This document shows positions 1 to 6,736 of a DNA stretch of 64,000 nucleotides, piece by piece; positions within the stretch are counted from its first letter, which is position 1; every line of letters begins with the position of its first letter. Below the pieces are notes generated by a model. The model worked only from the letters and a program-made list of their open reading frames with translations. It was not told where the DNA came from and did not search any database. The position numbers and the translations under genes are program-made. The DNA lies in contig CAJXNO010000009.1 in assembly GCA_913057205.1 (NCBI GenBank), positions 1-64,000 of the forward strand, given 5' to 3'. The DNA is from an uncultured Flavobacteriales bacterium. GTDB lineage: Bacteria > Bacteroidota > Bacteroidia > Flavobacteriales_G > Salibacteraceae.

Positions 1-35
1 GAAAGCCTACACATATGTGTGGGGTTTTTTTGTTT
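1..35 (+). terminator. Rho-independent terminator of an upstream gene
   Basis: A hairpin pairs positions 6-12 with 17-23 (one T-G pair) around a four-base loop and is followed directly by seven T at 25-31. It probably ends a plus-strand gene or tRNA that lies left of the window. It cannot serve the minus-strand gene whose stop is at 173, because its T-run is on the plus strand. Confidence 0.6.
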
Positions 36-172
36 CACGAAGTGAAGCAAATCGATTGGGTGAGAAGTTTATCCCGAGCAACCGTAGGGTGACGAGGGAA
101 GCCCAACCCGCCTGAGCAAATTCAGTCGGGCAGGAAGGAGGAGCGAAGGGGTTTGCAGGGTTTATTAACCAA
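36..172. other. Hairpin-rich intergenic stretch without a gene
   Basis: No convincing coding frame is present. The clearest element is an imperfect stem pairing 107-115 with 122-130 (one mismatch) around a six-base loop. TTGGG near 57 can pair with CCCAA near 102, and CCC/GGG blocks lie between them. The G-rich, repetitive look suggests a dispersed intergenic repeat or an RNA structure downstream of the terminator, but only a genome-wide copy count could show that. Confidence 0.35.
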
Positions 173-889
173 TCACCTGAGGTCTTTCATCTTGGGTAAG
201 ACACCGCCATTGAACAGGTCCATTTCATTCTTTGGAGCCTGGGGAGCATCCATATCGCGTGCATCCCTTCCGAATGGGTCTCTCTTCTTGGATGACTTTC
301 GTTTTTCTCGTTTTTGCTTCTTGTTCGGCTCCTTATTGAAGAGGCGAAAGCGCTCACCGATGAAGTTCTTTCTCCACAGACGTTTGCTTCGGGCATTCAT
401 TTGCAGCTCCTCATCACTTCGCCTACTACCCCCTGCGGCCGACCCGAAGTGGTCGGGCTGAAGTCCACGTTCCTTGTTGCTCACCGCATTTGAAAAGTGA
501 TCGCTTTGCATCCCGCGCTCCCGCTCCTTAACCCTCCCCTTGAAGTGATCTGCTTGCATGGTGCGCTCCTTAGTGAAGATGCCGCTCTGAAAGAAGTCGG
601 GTTGAAGGGTGCGTTCCTTTTCTCGCTGGATCGCCTTATTGAAAAAGGATGGGAGCTGGTTGCGTTCGGCCACCTCTTGCACCACTTTGGCGTAGAAATC
701 TGGCAAGAATCCGGGGCCCTTAGCTTTCTTCGAGCGCTGCTTTTGGGTGAAACCTCCCTTTAAGAAGGACCTTTCCTTGGCTTGAACTTTGCTATTGAAA
801 TGATCACTCAATAAGCCTTCCTTCTTCTGAGCGTTGCTCAAGATCGGGAGTAAACAAAGTACTAGCAGTAGACGGAAGGCAAACGGCAT
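173..889 (-). CDS. Secreted basic protein with 16-residue tandem repeats, function unknown
   Basis: The 238-residue protein starts with a clear signal peptide (residues 1-20, ending SNA before QKKEG). Residues about 21-150 consist of roughly eight copies of a 16-residue unit. The later copies are regular: a K/R-E-R lead, G/T, L/M, Q, then a D-H-F or D-F-F block, then six variable residues (for example KERTMQADHF, RERGMQSDHF, KERGLQPDHF). The first copies are more diverged. The C-terminal part is very rich in Lys and Arg (around KKQKREKRKSSKKRD) and ends in a less charged tail. I do not recognise a family. It lies 16 nt downstream of recO on the same strand, so it may be the last gene of a porZ-recO operon. 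A T9SS sorting domain is not evident. Periplasmic or surface location is inferred from the signal peptide only. Confidence 0.75.
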   Translation of the reverse strand: MPFAFRLLLVLCLLPILSNAQKKEGLLSDHFNSKVQAKERSFLKGGFTQKQRSKKAKGPGFLPDFYAKVVQEVAERNQLPSFFNKAIQREKERTLQPDFFQSGIFTKERTMQADHFKGRVKERERGMQSDHFSNAVSNKERGLQPDHFGSAAGGSRRSDEELQMNARSKRLWRKNFIGERFRLFNKEPNKKQKREKRKSSKKRDPFGRDARDMDAPQAPKNEMDLFNGGVLPKMKDLR

Positions 890-905
890 CCCTCTAATTT
901 ACGGT

Positions 906-1532
906 TTAGAGGTCAAAGAGATACAAGCTCTCGAGGCGTTCGATCCCAAAGTGTTGCTGAAAACGGTCACACTCTAGGTTGAAAAGCTCCTTTCTACTCA
1001 TGGGCTGGCGCGTGCTTGAACTTATCTCAAAACGCCATCCCAACTGCTCAAGGGCGTTTTTGATGCTTGTTTCAGCGAGCTGAGACACCAATTGCACGTC
1101 AGAGAGGCCCAAGGCTCCAGAAACGCTCACCAAGGCCACCAAAGGATCGGCATCGATCTGCTGTTGGCTCAGAAGCGCATAATAAACCCTCACACGCTGC
1201 AGAAGGTGCGGTAGAGGGAAGTCCTCTTTCAGGGATTTCTGCAACAGTTCAAGGGTGAACAACCATACCACATGCTGCTCCGGTGAGAGTGGGTCGGTAG
1301 GCATGTTTTGGTCCCAACGCGCCTCCATCAATGTAGCCAGCGAGCTTCCTGAACGCTGATTCGCCGCAAACGAGATAAAGCTACCCGGCGTCAGGTGTCC
1401 CGTCAATCGTCGCTTCTTCGGCATTCTGATGTAAAGCGCTTGTAGTCCTTTTGTTTCTGTGAAACATTGCAGGATACGAGCCGAGTCGCTGTAAGGAATG
1501 GCGCGTATGATCAAGCCATGGTCTTTGTACAT
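906..1532 (-). CDS. recO: DNA repair protein RecO, short and divergent
   Basis: RecO works with RecF and RecR to load RecA on SSB-coated single-stranded DNA. The N-terminus (MYKDHGLIIRAIPYSDSARI, then FTETKGLQALYIR) is the typical RecO OB-fold start. I chose the ATG at 1532 because the open frame upstream of it overlaps the end of porZ in another frame and looks non-coding; the chosen start lies 2 nt after the porZ stop, which suggests translational coupling. At 208 residues it is shorter than the usual 230-245, and the C-terminal half is poorly conserved. No zinc-finger cysteine cluster is seen, as in many RecO proteins of this phylum. The family call is good; whether it is fully functional is less certain. 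Confidence 0.85.
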   Translation of the reverse strand: MYKDHGLIIRAIPYSDSARILQCFTETKGLQALYIRMPKKRRLTGHLTPGSFISFAANQRSGSSLATLMEARWDQNMPTDPLSPEQHVVWLFTLELLQKSLKEDFPLPHLLQRVRVYYALLSQQQIDADPLVALVSVSGALGLSDVQLVSQLAETSIKNALEQLGWRFEISSSTRQPMSRKELFNLECDRFQQHFGIERLESLYLFDL

Positions 1533-1534
1533 GA

Positions 1535-3814
1535 CTAATCGAGAAAAAGGACTTTTGCAACTGCTCCTCCGGTACCTTCTCGTGTGGCGCCGAAGACAAG
1601 GTAAACACCACTCGGCACGCGCTGACCTTGTGCGTTGTTTCCATTCCAAGTGGCCGTACCGCCTTGGCTTGTCGTTTCAAAGACCAAGCTACCGGCCGCA
1701 TCCGTTACGCGTACATAGCTGTCTGGGGTCAGTCCTGTGAAGGTGATGTTTCCTCCATAGCCTGGCTTCACGGGGTTGGGGAATACCTTGATCTCCGTAA
1801 GGTTTTCAGCTGGTTCAGTGGCATCACTTCGGTAAGAAAGCAATCCACTTTCCGTAGCGATAAAGAGCTCGCCTGTACTTGGATCCATGGCAAGGTCGCT
1901 GATGTTATTGTCAAGGAGTGGACTTTCTTCCTCCGTAAAGTGCAAGAGCTGTTCCTGTCCATCGGATGAAATGAGGAATAGGCCGGCGCCTCTCGGTGCC
2001 ACCCACTTTCGGTCAGCCCCATCTACGGCCATGCTGATCACAGCGTCGCTTTCAAAAAGGTAGCCATTGAATCCATCTTGGCGAACGATGATCTTCTGCA
2101 CCGAGAAATTGGGTTCAAAAACTTGTTCCAAGTTGTAGATCACACCGATGCCCTCATCCGTTCCGATCCACAGCTCACCGTCGCGGTCCTCTACGAAGCA
2201 ATTTACCGTGTTATTATTCAAGCTTCCGGATGCGGGTGAAGAGGTGATGTTGGCCCAGCGATCATCTTGGGGCGACAACACATCCTCGCCAGGGTCATAT
2301 ACCATCATTCCTTGATCCTTCATCGCAAAGACCAGCATACCGCTGCTATGGAGCAGCAAATCCGTAACGCTTGGCTGGGGAAAGCCCTCAGCAGCGAAGT
2401 TGCTCCAATTATCATCTTGGTCTAAGACACTCAATGTAGACAACGACCTGTTATTCAGCATCCAGATGTTGCCATCTTCATCGATTTCTATATCCCGGAG
2501 TCCGTAATAGGCATCTTGATCGTCTTCCATTCTAGTTTCGGGAAAGTCGATGTGATCGATGATTTCGTTATTCCGATTCAAGACGATGTATCCGTGTCCG
2601 TCAAAGGCAACATACTTGCGGTTCTCATAAGCTGCGATATCCACTGGGTTCCGAATCGACTGATCCTCTTCTGTAAAAAGAAGCTCGGTGGACCACTCTT
2701 GATCTGACAGCTGGAATAGATATGGAGTGTTGAAAGTAAAATCGTTTCCACCAGGCATGGCATAGATGATTCCGTCTTCGGCTTCTACCACACCGATTTG
2801 CCCAGATCGAGGTGAGGAGATATTGATCAGCACGGAGTTCTCCTGATCGCCAAAGGTTGCGATCACCGCACCATGCACGCCGTCAGCAACCACAATCTCA
2901 TTTTCAGTTGCGCTGAACTGCGCTCTGCGGGCGTCCATTCCTGGCTCTGCCCAAAACTGTGTGATCTCGTCGATCAGGTTTCGCTCCTCATCAAACCGCC
3001 TGATTTCTACCCTGCCTGTAACCAGTAGTATGTCTTCTTGTACATCGAACCACCTTAACTCTTCCCCGGCCAGCCATGAAATGGGTTCGAAACTCAGTCC
3101 GTTGCGTTGATACAAGGTGTCGGAACCATCCACTTCATTTCGATGCAAAAGGTAGATGTCATTCTTCCAAGAGAATACCTGCTCAACCTTTTGGATGTTT
3201 CCTGTGAAGCTCAACGCAACCGGATCAGGGTTTGTAAAGGCTTGATCGAGGTGAAGGGCAAACAGTCCATTCGGCGTTGCGAAGAACAGCGAATCACGTT
3301 CGAGGATCGCTGTTTGTAGATTCGCGTCGTCGCCATTGAACCCAAGGCGGGAATACTCTAGAATGTTGTAGCTGGAAAGGTCAAGTTGTATCAGTCCAAT
3401 ACCCGTAACCAGCAAGGCGATTTCGTCTTGGAAAATAATTTCTCGAACCGCTTTATTACCCACGATATTGCTGGTTTGGATCGCAGGCTGGTTCGTCACC
3501 TCATTGTTGGTTCCAAGGATGTCTAAATTGCCGTTATCATAGCCCACAACACACAAACCGTGCTGCTCAGAACAAGCAAACGAGGATATCCTTGTTTGTG
3601 ATAACGCATTGATCTTCGTCAAACTCTGTTTTGATTCTTCCTCACGGTCATAGACCATGACTCCAAATGCATTCGCCGCATAGAGTTTTCCATCCAGCTC
3701 ATCCACCCAATCGAAAATACCCATTGGAAGATGTGACCTCCAACTTCCAACTTGTGGCTGAGCCAAACCTACGAGCGGGAGTAACCAACACCCCAGGAGC
3801 ACGATTCTTTTCAT
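1535..3814 (-). CDS. porZ: Type IX secretion protein PorZ (beta-propeller, with sorting domain)
   Basis: PorZ is part of the T9SS attachment complex on the cell surface; in Porphyromonas it helps deliver anionic LPS to PorU for cargo anchoring. The 759-residue protein begins with a signal peptide (MKRIVLLGCWLLPLVGLAQ), followed by the typical IGxWRSHLP-like opening (VGSWRSHLPMG). Residues about 30-650 are repeated blades of two-component-regulator-propeller type (LYAANAFGVMVYD, GNIWMLNNRSLST, GELWIGTDEGIGV, GELFIATESGLLSY). The C-terminus is a sorting-domain-like module starting at IKVFPNPVKPG, consistent with PorZ itself being a T9SS substrate. The ATG at 3814 precedes the signal peptide; an upstream in-frame start at 3874 would put 20 extra residues before it and is rejected. 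Location next to recO is common in Flavobacteriales as I recall it. Confidence 0.85.
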   Translation of the reverse strand: MKRIVLLGCWLLPLVGLAQPQVGSWRSHLPMGIFDWVDELDGKLYAANAFGVMVYDREEESKQSLTKINALSQTRISSFACSEQHGLCVVGYDNGNLDILGTNNEVTNQPAIQTSNIVGNKAVREIIFQDEIALLVTGIGLIQLDLSSYNILEYSRLGFNGDDANLQTAILERDSLFFATPNGLFALHLDQAFTNPDPVALSFTGNIQKVEQVFSWKNDIYLLHRNEVDGSDTLYQRNGLSFEPISWLAGEELRWFDVQEDILLVTGRVEIRRFDEERNLIDEITQFWAEPGMDARRAQFSATENEIVVADGVHGAVIATFGDQENSVLINISSPRSGQIGVVEAEDGIIYAMPGGNDFTFNTPYLFQLSDQEWSTELLFTEEDQSIRNPVDIAAYENRKYVAFDGHGYIVLNRNNEIIDHIDFPETRMEDDQDAYYGLRDIEIDEDGNIWMLNNRSLSTLSVLDQDDNWSNFAAEGFPQPSVTDLLLHSSGMLVFAMKDQGMMVYDPGEDVLSPQDDRWANITSSPASGSLNNNTVNCFVEDRDGELWIGTDEGIGVIYNLEQVFEPNFSVQKIIVRQDGFNGYLFESDAVISMAVDGADRKWVAPRGAGLFLISSDGQEQLLHFTEEESPLLDNNISDLAMDPSTGELFIATESGLLSYRSDATEPAENLTEIKVFPNPVKPGYGGNITFTGLTPDSYVRVTDAAGSLVFETTSQGGTATWNGNNAQGQRVPSGVYLVFGATREGTGGAVAKVLFLD

Positions 3815-3917
3815 GGATACCTCAACGCGCAATCCTAATTTTATTGTTCTCGCTTTTTTCACTCTGATAATCAACTACTTAAGAAAATATGCGCGTTGCT
3901 GGCATATCTCAGATCCT

Positions 3918-3944
3918 TCGATATAAGCCTCCACAGAGGCCTTT
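3918..3944 (-). terminator. Possible weak terminator after mnmG
   Basis: GCCTC at 3927-3931 pairs with GAGGC at 3936-3940 around a four-base loop. On the minus strand it is followed by a TTATAT stretch rather than a clean T-run, so termination is only a guess. It lies 23 nt past the mnmG stop. Confidence 0.25.
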
Positions 3945-3962
3945 AAACGGTTTCTAAGGCTT

Positions 3963-5846
3963 CTATCTTGTTTCATGTGAAACATTACGTTCAAGGGCTA
4001 CCATTAAGACCGAAATATCCGCAGGCTTCACTCCTGGGACCCTACTAGCCTGGCCGAGGTTGTCTGGCTTCACCCGATCCAATTTCTGTCTAGACTCCAT
4101 CGACAACGACTGTTGGCCCATATAATTAAAGTCCGAAGGAATCTTCATCCGATCTAATGACTGCATTTTTTTGGCCATCTCCTCTTCTCGTCTGAGGTAG
4201 CCTTCATATTTCAGCTCTATCTCTGCGGCGTCATAAACCTCGTCTTGGTACACCAACCCATCCACCCTTTTCTGAAAGTCTTCCGAACGCTGTAGAAGTT
4301 CTTTTGCATCTACATTGGGTCGGGTTAAAACGCTCACCAATTTCACAGACTGCTTTAAAGGTGTAGAACCAACATCAGCGAGGTAATCATTCACCTCATC
4401 AGGTGTTATGCTGGCTTTGTTCATATGCTTCATCAACTGCTCACGGTCCGACAAAAAGCTCTCAAGCGCTTTCATCCTTTTATCTGAAGCCAACCCTAAT
4501 TCATGTGAAATCGGAGTCAACCGTTCCGCTGCACTGTCTTGCCGCAACGTAATCCGATACTCAGCCCTACTGGTAAACATGCGATAAGGCTCATCGGTTC
4601 CCTTGGTAATCAGATCGTCTATCAACACACCAATGTAGGCGTCTTTTCTGGAGAGTATTAAAGGATCTGATTCCTTCACTTTTTGATGGGCATTGATGCC
4701 AGCAATCAACCCTTGGGCGGCCGCTTCCTCATAGCCTGTAGTTCCGTTGATTTGGCCTGCAAAGAACAGTCCTTCCAGAATCTTCGTTTCAAGGCTGTGG
4801 GATAATTGCGTGGGTGGGAAATAGTCATATTCAATCGCATAACCGGGTCTGAACATAACCGCATTCTCGAAACCCGGTATCTCCTTCATCGCCTTGCGCT
4901 GAACATCAAGCGGCAGTGAAGTACTGAACCCATTCACATATACTTCATGTGTATTCCAACCTTCCGGTTCTACAAAGATCTGATGACGATCCTTGTCGGC
5001 GAAACGATGGATCTTATCCTCTATCGAAGGACAATACCTCGGACCTATGGACTCAATCTGGCCATTATACATGGGTGATAAAGCGATGTTATCTCCAATG
5101 ATGTCATGGACCGTACTGTTTGTGTAGGTAATATGACAAGAACGCTGGTCCTTCAAATAACGTGGGCCAATGAATGAAAACTTCTGAGGATCTTCATCAC
5201 CTAATTGCTCTTCCATCTTGGCATAATCCAAGGAACGCCCATCTATTCTAGGAGGTGTTCCCGTCTTCATTCTGCCGGCTTCAAAACCAAAGCTCTTTAG
5301 CTGCTCTGTAATCCCTTTAGAGGAACGCTCCCCCATTCTACCGCCACCCAACTGCTTCTCGCCAACATGAATCAAACCATTCATAAACGTCCCCGATGTG
5401 AGCACCACCGTCTTACTCTCGATCTCCACTCCTAAGGATGTCCTTACCCCAATCACCGCTCCTTTATCTTCCAAAAGACCCGTCACGGCATCTTGCCAAA
5501 AGTCTAGGTTTTCTGTTTCCTCAAGCAGCTCTCTCCACTTGATCGTGAAAAGGGTCCTGTCATTCTGTGATCGTGGACTCCACATGGCTGGACCTTTAGA
5601 TCTATTGAGCATGCGAAACTGAATGGCACTGTAATCACTCACCAATCCGGAATAGCCACCCATGGCATCGATCTCACGAATGATCTGCCCTTTTGCTACG
5701 CCACCCATCGCTGGATTACAAGACATCTGGGCAAACTTTGTCATATCCATGGTGATCAGCAAGGTCTTCGAGCCCAGATTGGCGGCAGCCGCTGCTGCTT
5801 CACATCCAGCATGGCCTCCCCCAACAACTATTACATCGTACTTCAT
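3963..5846 (-). CDS. mnmG: tRNA uridine-5-carboxymethylaminomethyl(34) synthesis enzyme MnmG
   Basis: MnmG (GidA), with MnmE, installs the cmnm5 group on U34 of several tRNAs, using FAD and methylene-tetrahydrofolate. At 627 residues it is full length. The FAD-binding motif VVGGGHAGCEAAAAAA lies at residues 6-21. Other family signatures are MSCNPAMGGVAKGQI (about 42-56), GGGRMGERSS, TGTPPRIDGRS, the FAGQINGTTGYEEAAAQG block and the SRAEYR motif. It follows ybeY by 23 nt in the operon DUF4175 - ATPase - ybeY - mnmG. The last codons, encoding NVSHETR, form one of the parS-like palindromes described separately. Confidence 0.97.
   Translation of the reverse strand: MKYDVIVVGGGHAGCEAAAAAANLGSKTLLITMDMTKFAQMSCNPAMGGVAKGQIIREIDAMGGYSGLVSDYSAIQFRMLNRSKGPAMWSPRSQNDRTLFTIKWRELLEETENLDFWQDAVTGLLEDKGAVIGVRTSLGVEIESKTVVLTSGTFMNGLIHVGEKQLGGGRMGERSSKGITEQLKSFGFEAGRMKTGTPPRIDGRSLDYAKMEEQLGDEDPQKFSFIGPRYLKDQRSCHITYTNSTVHDIIGDNIALSPMYNGQIESIGPRYCPSIEDKIHRFADKDRHQIFVEPEGWNTHEVYVNGFSTSLPLDVQRKAMKEIPGFENAVMFRPGYAIEYDYFPPTQLSHSLETKILEGLFFAGQINGTTGYEEAAAQGLIAGINAHQKVKESDPLILSRKDAYIGVLIDDLITKGTDEPYRMFTSRAEYRITLRQDSAAERLTPISHELGLASDKRMKALESFLSDREQLMKHMNKASITPDEVNDYLADVGSTPLKQSVKLVSVLTRPNVDAKELLQRSEDFQKRVDGLVYQDEVYDAAEIELKYEGYLRREEEMAKKMQSLDRMKIPSDFNYMGQQSLSMESRQKLDRVKPDNLGQASRVPGVKPADISVLMVALERNVSHETR
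3969..3984. promoter_or_regulatory. parS-like palindrome inside the 3' end of mnmG
   Basis: The 16-mer TGTTTCATGTGAAACA differs at one position from the widely conserved ParB-binding parS sequence TGTTTCACGTGAAACA. It is read in frame as part of the MnmG tail (NVSHET). Binding by ParB is inferred from the sequence alone; no parA/parB genes lie in the window. Confidence 0.55.
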
Positions 5847-5854
5847 ATCTCCAT

Positions 5855-5870
5855 TGTTTCACATGAAACC
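5855..5870. promoter_or_regulatory. parS-like palindrome between ybeY and mnmG
   Basis: TGTTTCACATGAAACC matches the parS consensus at 14 of 16 positions and sits in the 23-nt gap between the ybeY stop and the mnmG start, touching the ybeY stop codon by one base. Its central GTTTCACATGAAAC is the reverse complement of the core of the site at 3969. Alternatively it could act as an operator for mnmG, but no repressor is suggested by the context. Confidence 0.5.
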
Positions 5871-6298
5871 TAAAGCAGTTTCAAGTATTTATCCTCTAGC
5901 ACGCGCATTTCAGCGCGCTCGGCATCAGTGGCATCATCATGCCCCAACAAATGCAAAACACCGTGAATGATCATTCGTTTATACTCTTCCTCTACGGACA
6001 CCTGAAAACGATTCGCATTCTCCGCAACCACCGTTGCGTCCAAGTAAATCTCTCCACAGACCGCATCACCTTCATCAAATGGAAAAGTCAAGACATCTGT
6101 AGCATAATCATGCCCTAAATATCTGTTATTCAATTTTTTATGCTCTTCTGAAGGCAGCACTATGGCATTCACCCAGCCCATTTCTGTAGCGAAATCCCTT
6201 GCCATACGACCAATGACCGTTGCAAGCTCTTCAGCCACTTGCGCCTGGATACTCATCCAAGCATCCACTTCTGTAAATTGTTGAAATTCCGGGTTCAT
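5870..6298 (-). CDS. ybeY: Endoribonuclease YbeY, rRNA maturation
   Basis: YbeY is a small metallo-RNase needed for 16S rRNA 3'-end maturation and ribosome quality control. The 142-residue length fits the family. The metal motif HGVLHLLGHDDATD lies near residues 112-125. The first two histidines are conserved, while the third canonical histidine (HxxxHLxGyDH) is replaced by Asp; this replacement is, as I recall, common in Bacteroidota YbeY. The EEHKKLNNRYLGHDYATDVLTFPF segment is the family's central signature. It sits 9 nt after the ATPase gene stop and 23 nt before mnmG, so co-transcription is very likely. Confidence 0.93.
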   Translation of the reverse strand: MNPEFQQFTEVDAWMSIQAQVAEELATVIGRMARDFATEMGWVNAIVLPSEEHKKLNNRYLGHDYATDVLTFPFDEGDAVCGEIYLDATVVAENANRFQVSVEEEYKRMIIHGVLHLLGHDDATDAERAEMRVLEDKYLKLL

Positions 6299-6307
6299 GG
6301 TGCAAAA

Positions 6308-6736
6308 TTAAGCACCAACCTTCTGCGCACTATCGAAATCAAAGCGCATCGTTACCCTTGACCCGCCATCCTCAAAGCTTATCTCATCGGATAAATTCTT
6401 CATAATGAATATCCCTCTACCATTCCCCTTTTCCAAATTAGCAGGGTCTGTTGGGTCTGGAAGCGCGTCTACGTCAAACCCCTCACCTACATCCTTAAAC
6501 ATTACCTCTAGGTAATTATCCGTTCGCTCAATCACACACGTAACCTGCTTCTGAGCGTCTCCCTTGGATCCATGGTTCACGGCGTTCAACATAGCCTCCG
6601 TGCATGCCACCATCACATTCCCGAAGACTTCTTCAGGAATCTGCTGTTCCTCATACATAGATCCTAGCAACTCCTCCACAATGGAGAGGTTCTCTAGGCT
6701 TGCATTTATCTGTTGTTCTATACGCACGTTATTCAC
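6308..6736 (-). CDS. RsbW/SpoIIAB-like ATP-binding (anti-sigma-type) kinase
   Basis: The 142-residue protein is a single HATPase_c domain of the RsbW/SpoIIAB class, which in other bacteria phosphorylate anti-anti-sigma factors or bind sigma factors. The N-box is EAMLNAVNHG (about 68-77), the G1 box is DVGEGFD (about 101-107), and the lid/G2 part is GNGRGIFIMKNLSDEI. The start is GTG at 6736 and lies inside the end of the DUF4175 gene (8-nt overlap), so translation is likely coupled. No STAS-domain partner or sigma factor is adjacent, so its target is unknown. A role in a switch involving an unlinked partner is inference. Confidence 0.88.
   Translation of the reverse strand: MNNVRIEQQINASLENLSIVEELLGSMYEEQQIPEEVFGNVMVACTEAMLNAVNHGSKGDAQKQVTCVIERTDNYLEVMFKDVGEGFDVDALPDPTDPANLEKGNGRGIFIMKNLSDEISFEDGGSRVTMRFDFDSAQKVGA

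Noticed and set aside
1452-1466. TGTTTCTGTGAAACA inside recO as another parS site
   Set aside because: It is 15 rather than 16 bases long, so the half-site spacing is wrong for ParB, and it encodes ordinary RecO residues.
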